Assembly: GCA_034435675.1 (NCBI GenBank)
Contig: DAOTWP010000268.1
Span: 1-48,474, forward strand
Direction: 5' to 3'
Length of the DNA stretch: 48,474 bases
Origin: DAOTWP01 sp034435675
GTDB taxonomy: Bacteria; Chloroflexota; Anaerolineae; Aggregatilineales; Phototrophicaceae
Below are positions 42,747 to 48,474 of the stretch, in pieces. The notes under the pieces were generated by a model, which had not been told where the DNA came from, did no database searches, and saw nothing but the letters and a program-made list of their open reading frames with translations. How positions within the stretch are numbered: position 1 is the stretch's first letter; each line of letters opens with the position of its first letter. Made by a program: the position numbers and the translations under genes.

Positions 42747-43559
42747 ATGGATATCGTGAAACGTGCTCCTGTGACCGCGTACTTCGTCCTAGCGTTCGCC
42801 TTTTCCTGGGCAATTACTGCCATCATGATCGCCCGTTATAACGGGAGCGTTGATGCTCCCGGCTGGCTGCATTATCTGGTTGCATGGGGACCGGCACTCG
42901 CCGCGCTCGTCGTCACGGCATTGACCGAAGGAGTCTCCGGCATCCGTGCCTTGATTGGGCAAATGTTTCGCTGGCAGTTCGGCGGGCGGGGATGGCTGTT
43001 CGCTGCCGGATCGCCGCTCCTTCTGCTGGCCGCCGCCGTCCTGATCAGCACCGTCACAACCGGTGTCCTGCCCGATCTGAATCGGCTCGGTGTCGTCGAT
43101 TATCTGGGCGACATCGGCATCCCGGCGGCGCTGATCGTGTGGTTCTTGTCGTTTGGGCTGGGTGAAGAAATCGGCTGGCGTGGTTTCGCGCAGCAGCGGC
43201 TTGAGCCAAAACGCGGACTGCTGGTTTCGACGCTATGGATCGGCGTGATCTGGGCGTGCTGGCATCTGCCGCACTTCTTCTACAAAGATACATTCATCCA
43301 GATGGGACTGGCGGGTTTTCCGTTTTACGTCGTCAACATCGTCCCCGGCGCGATTGTGCTGGGCTGGTTATACAGCCGAACTAAAAGCATTCTCGCGGTG
43401 GCGGTGTGGCATGGACTGTTCGACTTTGCGACTGCTTCCGCAGTAGACGGCGGCACGGTGTCGATGGTGATGAGCATCGGCGTGATGGTCTGGGCGCTGC
43501 TGATCGTCATCGGGGAACTGCGCAGCGCATCGAAACGGCGGATGCTGGCGACACAGTGA
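42747..43559 (+). CDS. CPBP family intramembrane metalloprotease
   Basis: A CAAX protease/bacteriocin-processing (Abi, Rce1-like) membrane glutamic/metal protease with about eight helices. Conserved motifs: GEEIGWRGFAQQRL (EExxxR), ACWHLPHFFY (FxxxH-like) and AVWHGLFDFATA. The ATG at 42747 gives 270 residues; a GTG at 42720 lies inside the operator and is unlikely. Such proteins give self-immunity to peptides or process membrane proteins elsewhere; the substrate here is unknown. Divergent from padR, which probably controls it. Confidence 0.88.
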   Translation: MDIVKRAPVTAYFVLAFAFSWAITAIMIARYNGSVDAPGWLHYLVAWGPALAALVVTALTEGVSGIRALIGQMFRWQFGGRGWLFAAGSPLLLLAAAVLISTVTTGVLPDLNRLGVVDYLGDIGIPAALIVWFLSFGLGEEIGWRGFAQQRLEPKRGLLVSTLWIGVIWACWHLPHFFYKDTFIQMGLAGFPFYVVNIVPGAIVLGWLYSRTKSILAVAVWHGLFDFATASAVDGGTVSMVMSIGVMVWALLIVIGELRSASKRRMLATQ

Positions 43560-43570
43560 TAGTATCAAAC

Positions 43571-43599
43571 CGGGGTGGAACGTAATGACTCCACCCCCG
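43571..43599. terminator. Hairpin between the CPBP gene and the convergent ABC permease
   Basis: CGGGGTGGA pairs with TCCACCCC(C)G around about ten bases. It lies between two convergent genes and could end transcription from both, though T-runs are weak. Confidence 0.55.
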
Positions 43600-43605
43600 T
43601 CATGA

Positions 43606-44721
43606 TTATGCCCGAACCAAAGCACGGTGCAGGCTCCACGCGCCGAACGCCACGCCGGTCACAGCCGAGAGCAGCAGCGGCACGATCAGCCCGCTCACGT
43701 CAGGCAAAGTGGCACGGTGCATCATCCCCTGCATGGTCTCAAAGACATAGGCGGGCAGCCAGTACACATCGAAGGCGCGTACAGCGGGCGGGAGCGTCGC
43801 CACGCTGCCATAGCCGCCTGCCGCGAAGAAACTCCCCGCTGCCAGCACCAGCAAAAGCGGCTGCAAAATGCGGTAGTCGTGGAAGACCGCGCCGACCGCC
43901 ATGCCCAAGCCCGCCGCCGCGATTCCGACCAGCAGCCCGAAGCCGAGCAGCGGTAGCCAGCGATCTGCAGGGATGTTCAGCCTGAAAATCAGCACAGCGG
44001 CGATCAGCGCGACCGTGACATTGACGGCAGTTGCTGCCAGCCCGACGAGCAGTTTTCCAATGACGAGCGCGCTGATGCCACCAGGGGCAAGGCGAATTTC
44101 TTTGAGCGTGCTGCGTTCCCATTCGCGGGCGACGATGATCGCGGTGTTGAGCGATGCGCCGACCATCAGCGCGATAATCACCGCACCGCCTGCGATGAAC
44201 GCACTGCGGAACACATCGTTTTCGCGCACCGTGTACTGTGCCACCGTGACCGGTGCTTGATTTTCTGAGGCGAGAAAATCCTGAATGGCGCGATCCAGCC
44301 GCAGTCGGGCGTTCTTCGTCATGTCGGTGTTGATGTTGAACACCCGCGTGTCGATCTCCGGTATTTCCCCTGCTGCAATCCGTGCGTCAAAATCCGCCGG
44401 GATGGTGATCATCATGTGCAGGCGACCGGCATCGACGAGGCGGCGCGCTTCGTCGGGATCGCGGGTGACGATGCGGTAGTACGGGGAGATATTGCCGCGC
44501 AGGTTCTCGATGGTGGCGGCGAAGGCAGCCGCCTGCGCGCCGTCGCCCTCATTGATCAGCGCGACATTCCACTCATCCCCGCCAAAGCCGAACAGGATCG
44601 TGCAGATCAGCATGAGCGCCAACGGAATGAACATGGGTCCTGCTAATGCCTGTCGATCGCGCCGCCACTGGCGCAAGTCTTTGGCGAACACCCCCCACAG
44701 TTGATCGATAAAGTGCAGCAT
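43606..44721 (-). CDS. ABC-2 type exporter permease (second)
   Basis: An ABC-2 permease with one N-terminal helix (GPMFIPLALMLICTILFGFG), a ~130-residue external domain and five C-terminal helices, the layout of YbhR/DrrB-like exporters. 371 residues. It resembles the preceding permease (44724-45857), so the two form a heterodimer with the ATPase. GGAGG lies nine bases before its ATG, overlapping the end of the other permease gene; gap two bases. Last gene of the tetR-FAD-ABC cassette. Confidence 0.9.
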   Translation of the reverse strand: MLHFIDQLWGVFAKDLRQWRRDRQALAGPMFIPLALMLICTILFGFGGDEWNVALINEGDGAQAAAFAATIENLRGNISPYYRIVTRDPDEARRLVDAGRLHMMITIPADFDARIAAGEIPEIDTRVFNINTDMTKNARLRLDRAIQDFLASENQAPVTVAQYTVRENDVFRSAFIAGGAVIIALMVGASLNTAIIVAREWERSTLKEIRLAPGGISALVIGKLLVGLAATAVNVTVALIAAVLIFRLNIPADRWLPLLGFGLLVGIAAAGLGMAVGAVFHDYRILQPLLLVLAAGSFFAAGGYGSVATLPPAVRAFDVYWLPAYVFETMQGMMHRATLPDVSGLIVPLLLSAVTGVAFGAWSLHRALVRA

Positions 44722-44723
44722 GG

Positions 44724-45857
44724 TTATTGACCTCCGGGAAGCTGACTGTAAGCGCGGTAAAGTAGGGCGCGGGCGCTAGCGATCACGACGATGGTCGTCA
44801 GCACGACGATCAGCAGGTCAGAGCCTAAGGTCGTGGTGTCACCGGTCAGCAGCAGACTCCGCGCCGCGAGAAAGGCGTAGGTGGTCGGCAGCAGGCGCGC
44901 AATCTGCCACAGCGCGACAATGGGACCCGACCACGCCAAGCCGCGCATCGAGTCCTCGTTGCCCGAGATCAGGAAAATCACAATCGAGAGGGTGATCAGG
45001 ATTGAAGTGACGGCGAGCGTTTGCTTGCTGGCGACACCGACGACCGCGCCCAACCCCGCGCCGAGCAGCATCACCACGGCGATGATGCCTGCCAGCGCCC
45101 ACACTGAGCCGATGATACGGAAATTGAACAGCAGCACCAGCACGCCGATCACCAGCGCAATCGCGATCAGGCTTTGCCCCAACCCGGCGATCATCTTGCC
45201 CGCAATCAGCGTGCCGCGATTGACGGGGGCGAGCAGCAGTGTTTTCACGGTGCGGTCATTCCACTCGGCGGCGACCTGCAAGCCCGTGTTGACCATCGCG
45301 CTGTACAAACACGCGAACAGCAGCAGACTGGTGCTGATGTAGTTCTGCATGACCGGGTCGGCGGGCAGCCAGCTTGTTTCATCAACACGAATCGCTGCGC
45401 CACCGTGTGCTTCATTGAAGGTGCGCACGGCATAATCGAGCCGCAGGCGCAGATTCTTCGAGTAGTCCGAGTTGATATTGTTCAGGTGGAGTTCGACCTG
45501 TGCGTTTCCGGTTTCGGACAGGCGCGCCCCGAAGTCGGCGGGGATCACGATCATGCCAAGTGCCTCACCGCGATCAAAGAGGGCGTGTGCCTCTGCCGGG
45601 TCGGTCGTGATGATTTCGTAGTACAGCGCCTCTTGTGAGCGAATCGTTTCGATGGCGTGGAGCATGGCTTGTGCCGCTTCACCGTCATCCTCAAGCGCGA
45701 TCACAACGGGATTGGTCGAACTGGACGGCACGATGATCGCGTAGAAGAAGATGAACACGAGCGGCATCACAATGCTGACGACGATCAAAAACGGCTGACG
45801 GCTGTAGCGGAGCCAGTCTTTCCACGCCAGCGCGAACATGGTTTCGAGCGATTGCAT
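44724..45857 (-). CDS. ABC-2 type exporter permease (first)
   Basis: Same architecture: helix FLIVVSIVMPLVFIFFYAII, external domain with NINSDYSKNLRLRLDYAVRT, then five helices including SLIAIALVIGVLVLLFNFRI. 377 residues. AAGGA lies seven bases before the ATG, 15 bases after the ATPase stop. The long external loop is typical of exporters of drugs, lipids or peptides; the substrate is unknown. Confidence 0.9.
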   Translation of the reverse strand: MQSLETMFALAWKDWLRYSRQPFLIVVSIVMPLVFIFFYAIIVPSSSTNPVVIALEDDGEAAQAMLHAIETIRSQEALYYEIITTDPAEAHALFDRGEALGMIVIPADFGARLSETGNAQVELHLNNINSDYSKNLRLRLDYAVRTFNEAHGGAAIRVDETSWLPADPVMQNYISTSLLLFACLYSAMVNTGLQVAAEWNDRTVKTLLLAPVNRGTLIAGKMIAGLGQSLIAIALVIGVLVLLFNFRIIGSVWALAGIIAVVMLLGAGLGAVVGVASKQTLAVTSILITLSIVIFLISGNEDSMRGLAWSGPIVALWQIARLLPTTYAFLAARSLLLTGDTTTLGSDLLIVVLTTIVVIASARALLYRAYSQLPGGQ

Positions 45858-45872
45858 GGTGGTATCCTTACT

Positions 45873-46820
45873 CTAGTCGCGCAGTTTGCGCCCGGTCAGG
45901 TTGAGGAAAACATCGTTCAGGTCAGGGTTGCGCAGCGTGATCGTCCGGGGTTCGATCGCTAGTCCATGCAGGCAATCGACGATCTGCGGCATGATCGCGG
46001 CGTTGTGCGCCGTCATCAGTCGGGCAAGCGGCGCGTTCCACGTCACGCTGGTCACACCGGGCAGGGATTCCAGCGCTTTCAGATGTTCAGGTTTGAAATC
46101 GGCTTCCACCTCGATGAAGCCCGTCCCCAGCTGCCGCTGAAGTTGCTCCGGCGTGCCCTGCGCGATCAACTGCCCGTGATCGAGAATGGCGAGGTTATCC
46201 GCGAGTGCTTGCGCCTCTTCCATGTAATTGGTCGTCAGCAGCACTGTATTGCCTTCAGCGGCGATCTGGCGGATACGCTCCCACAACGCGGCGCGTGACT
46301 GCACATCGACGCCGAGCGTCGGCTCATCGAGGACGACGACCGCCGGGCGGGTGAGCAGCGCCCGCGCCAGCGCGAGCCGCCGCTGCATCCCGCCAGAGAA
46401 CGTCCCGACGCGATCATGCTGGCGATTGCTCAAGCCGACCAGTTCAAGCAGTGCGGCGATCCGTTCCCGGCGTTCGCGTGCTGGCACGCCGTACAGCCGT
46501 GCGTGAAAGAGCAGGTTTTCGTAAGCGGTGAGATCATTATACAGGGCGGTTTCTTGCGGAACCACGCCCATGACGGCGCGCACCCCTTCGGCGTTCGCCG
46601 CCACGTCGATGCCGCACACCCGCGCCGCGCCGGAACTCGGTTTGAGCAAGCCGCTCATCAGGTTGACGGTGGTCGTCTTGCCAGAACCGTTTGGTCCGAG
46701 CAGGCCGAATACCTGCCCCGACTCGATGGTGAGGGTGAGCTTATCCAGCGCGGTGAGCATATCCCCGTTATTGCGCCGGAACTGCTTGCTGAGTTGTACA
46801 AGCTCGACTGCCTGTGCCAT
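45873..46820 (-). CDS. ABC exporter ATPase (DrrA/CcmA-like)
   Basis: A single-domain ATPase: Walker A GLLGPNGSGKTTTVNLM, Q-loop in VVPQETALYNDLT, signature TFSGGMQRRLALARAL, Walker B VVVLDEPTLGVD, and H-loop TTNYMEEAQ. The C-terminal extension (about residues 225-315) has the DUF4162-type fold typical of drug exporters (FIEVEADFKPEHLKALESLP). ATG 46820 follows AAGGGGG; the frame is open further upstream into the flavoprotein gene but that part is not ABC-like. The 18-bp palindrome at 46833-46850 lies 12 bases before the start. 315 residues. Confidence 0.93.
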   Translation of the reverse strand: MAQAVELVQLSKQFRRNNGDMLTALDKLTLTIESGQVFGLLGPNGSGKTTTVNLMSGLLKPSSGAARVCGIDVAANAEGVRAVMGVVPQETALYNDLTAYENLLFHARLYGVPARERRERIAALLELVGLSNRQHDRVGTFSGGMQRRLALARALLTRPAVVVLDEPTLGVDVQSRAALWERIRQIAAEGNTVLLTTNYMEEAQALADNLAILDHGQLIAQGTPEQLQRQLGTGFIEVEADFKPEHLKALESLPGVTSVTWNAPLARLMTAHNAAIMPQIVDCLHGLAIEPRTITLRNPDLNDVFLNLTGRKLRD

Positions 46821-46832
46821 GTGAACCCCCTT

Positions 46833-46850
46833 ACTGAGTGAACACTCAGT
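46833..46850. promoter_or_regulatory. TetR-type operator upstream of the ABC exporter genes
   Basis: ACTGAGTGAACACTCAGT is a perfect 18-bp palindrome (8-bp arms around AA). A near copy is at 48135-48152. Both are followed on the plus strand, six to seven bases later, by GCAAAAAA. Confidence 0.8.
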
Positions 46851-46872
46851 GGATAAGCAAAAAATGTGCATC

Positions 46873-48114
46873 TTAGTTGTGTGCGAGCGCATCTTGAACA
46901 AAATACTGAGTGGCGACATGCAGCGGGATCGCGCCTAGCGCGAGTTTTGCGCGCATCGCGTCAAAGCGGGGGGTATGCTTGATAATCGTCATCCCCAAGC
47001 GGCGCAGCCAAATTTCAAACAGTGAGTCCGCCGTCACCAACTGCGTCTGCATCGCTTGAATGTGCTTGATCTCCTCGACTGCCGGGCGGCGCACTTCCTC
47101 GAAGGCACGCAATCCCACCTCCATGAGGATGCCGTGCTGCATATGCAGTTCATCGATAATGACGCGGTGCGCGACCACCGCATCCTGAATTGCCAGGCTG
47201 TTGCCCTGCCCGGAAAACGGTGAGGCGACATGCGCGGCGTCACCGATCAGCAGCACGCCGTCTTTCGCCCATGTTTGCGCAATCGCGTCTTCGACATCCA
47301 AAACCGAACACTGTTTGAAGTCGGTCAAGTACTGGTGAAGGGATTCACGCAGTGCCGGATCAGCGGCGATCAAACGATCACGGAAATGGTCGAGGCCGGC
47401 TTCGCGCAGTGCCTTGTAGCCGCCTTTGGGGATAAACCAGCCCACCTGTACGCGATCACGCCCCATCGGGATGTAGATCAATAAGCCGCTGTCTTCAATG
47501 TTGATCGAGAGGGGATACCGCTTGTGTTCCGGGTTAGGCAGATCAAACCAGATGAAATCAAAGGGCACGCCTTTCACCTGCTGTTCGATCCCGGCAAGTT
47601 TACGTATCGTGGAAAAGCGCCCGTCCGCACCCACCACAAGGCGGCTGGTGATGTCCACGCTCTGTCCGCCGCGTTTGATGACTAATCCGCCGCTTTGTCC
47701 ACCCGTCATTAACAATTTGCTGGCGGATGCACCATCCAGATAGGTGAAGTTGCTGAAAGCCTGCGCGCGGTCGATCAAAAATCGAAGCAGCGGCGGCTGG
47801 GGTAGGTTGATTCCGTAGTTGTAGGGTTCGGGTAGATCGTCGAAACGCACCGCGAACAATTCGCGCCCATGATCGATGAAGTGGAATGCGTCCACTTTTT
47901 CATGCTCAAGCCGTAGAATGTCTTGCAGCAGCCCCATCTGGTCGAACAGCTTCATCACCAATGGCTGGAAGAAGTAACCTCGAAACTCCCGGTCAAGTTC
48001 GGTATGCCGTTCGACCAGCACCGTTTGAATGCCGCTGCGTGCCAGCAGATAGCTTAAGACGCAGCCCGCCGGTCCCGCGCCCACCACGATCACATCGGTT
48101 TTCATGTTGCTCAT
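46873..48114 (-). CDS. FAD-dependent monooxygenase (PHBH/TetX-like group A)
   Basis: A group A flavoprotein hydroxylase, which uses NAD(P)H and oxygen to hydroxylate an aromatic or drug-like compound. VIVVGAGPAGCVLSYLLARS (GxGxxG) is at residues 8-27, LVVGADGRFSTIRK is the DG motif and LIGDAAHVASPFSGQGNSLA is the GD motif. 413 residues is normal. The ATG at 48114 follows GGGGACAGG. It lies between tetR and the ABC exporter genes, with a TetR-type operator on each side, which suggests joint induction by the compound that it modifies or that is exported. It could be a biosynthetic or a detoxifying enzyme. Confidence 0.9.
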   Translation of the reverse strand: MSNMKTDVIVVGAGPAGCVLSYLLARSGIQTVLVERHTELDREFRGYFFQPLVMKLFDQMGLLQDILRLEHEKVDAFHFIDHGRELFAVRFDDLPEPYNYGINLPQPPLLRFLIDRAQAFSNFTYLDGASASKLLMTGGQSGGLVIKRGGQSVDITSRLVVGADGRFSTIRKLAGIEQQVKGVPFDFIWFDLPNPEHKRYPLSINIEDSGLLIYIPMGRDRVQVGWFIPKGGYKALREAGLDHFRDRLIAADPALRESLHQYLTDFKQCSVLDVEDAIAQTWAKDGVLLIGDAAHVASPFSGQGNSLAIQDAVVAHRVIIDELHMQHGILMEVGLRAFEEVRRPAVEEIKHIQAMQTQLVTADSLFEIWLRRLGMTIIKHTPRFDAMRAKLALGAIPLHVATQYFVQDALAHN

Positions 48115-48134
48115 CCTGTCCCCTTCATTGTTTG

Positions 48135-48152
48135 GTTGAGTGAATACTCAGT
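48135..48152. promoter_or_regulatory. TetR-type operator between tetR and the FAD monooxygenase gene
   Basis: GTTGAGTGAATACTCAGT matches the site at 46833-46850 at 15 of 18 positions and keeps the TGAGT/ACTCA dyad. It lies 20 bases before the flavoprotein ATG, where it would overlap a promoter. Confidence 0.8.
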
Positions 48153-48185
48153 GATTCATGCAAAAAAAGTGACGGCTGCATACGG

Positions 48186-48474
48186 CTACCGTCCCGCACC
48201 ACCGATCCATAACTGAATAAGGCTGTTAACAAATGTGGATGCCGTCGCTTCCCATGCCTCATTTGAGACATGCTGATTCATCAGGAAGTAGACGAAAATG
48301 CCGGAATAAAACATCAACGCACTGTGTTCCAGCGGCAGATCGGCGCGGAGTTCGCCCGCCTCCACCCGCGACTTGAGGTACGCCGCCATGTGTCCCACCC
48401 CTTCGCCGATCTGCGCGTGCAGCACGGCATTCACCTGTGAATCAGTCTGGGCGGTCGTCAGGAGAACGATAGTA
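48186..48474 (-). CDS. TetR/AcrR family regulator, C-terminal part (5' end beyond window)
   Basis: The frame is open from the right edge to a stop at 48186. The ~95 residues seen are the helical ligand-binding/dimerisation domain: VGHMAAYLKSRVEAGELRAD, SALMFYSGIFVYFLMNQHV, and a final helix VNSLIQLWIGGAG. The phrase RVEAGELRADLP is common in TetR regulators. The DNA-binding part lies outside. Position ahead of the FAD gene and the two matching palindromes suggest it is the local repressor. The gene is on the same strand as its presumed targets, 71 bases away. Confidence 0.75.
   Translation of the reverse strand, partial: TIVLLTTAQTDSQVNAVLHAQIGEGVGHMAAYLKSRVEAGELRADLPLEHSALMFYSGIFVYFLMNQHVSNEAWEATASTFVNSLIQLWIGGAGR

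Overview
The window is a GC-rich, gene-dense bacterial chromosome segment with about 45 protein genes, two tRNA-Gln genes, one decayed mobile-element patch and no rRNA or CRISPR array. Gene content suggests a Chloroflexota bacterium, most likely Anaerolineae: a MinCDE set beside RodA, multi-membrane-segment GAF histidine kinases, LysM lipoproteins with Thr/Pro linkers, a DUF1800/DUF1501 pair, and a BMP-type ABC importer next to a molybdenum hydroxylase. The lineage is inferred from gene content only; no phylogenetic marker was compared.

Layout. 1-5160: end of an unknown gene, minC-minD-minE, rodA and gltX (each with a near-consensus promoter), then tRNA-Gln(CTG). 5199-9551: a dienelactone-hydrolase-like gene facing a ferrous-iron operon, feoA-feoA-feoB-feoC-like, and a small membrane protein. 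9569-20281: a methyltransferase with a tandem-repeat N-terminus, a radical SAM protein, an AlbA_2/HATPase regulator, a GAF histidine kinase, the rplS-peptidase C26-murI operon with a terminator-like hairpin in its leader, a LysM lipoprotein and a receiver-kinase hybrid. 20556-29058: uppP, crcB, an MFS transporter, an acyl-CoA synthetase, and a secreted-protein/DUF1501/DUF1800 operon.

29100-30290 is a scar: a tyrosine-recombinase C-terminal fragment that has lost its catalytic Tyr, a 14-bp perfect inverted repeat, an AT-rich orphan gene and a 5'-truncated Uma2 nuclease gene. 30297-41261 is a long minus-strand block: two ABC permeases, a BMP binding protein, a double ATPase, an FAD subunit and a fused 2Fe-2S/molybdopterin hydroxylase (probable purine or related heterocycle uptake and oxidation), then a 51-residue protein and a 4-hydroxybutyryl-CoA-dehydratase-like enzyme. 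41677-43559 holds tRNA-Gln(TTG) and a PadR regulator divergent from a CPBP protease with a palindromic operator between them. 43606-48474 is a minus-strand TetR / FAD monooxygenase / ABC-exporter cassette with two copies of the same 18-bp operator-like palindrome.

Two small genes with good ribosome binding sites (32106-32261 and 41917-42069) are easily missed by length cut-offs. The strongest candidates for a little-described system are the TetR-operator-linked monooxygenase/exporter cassette and the BMP-importer/molybdenum-hydroxylase block.
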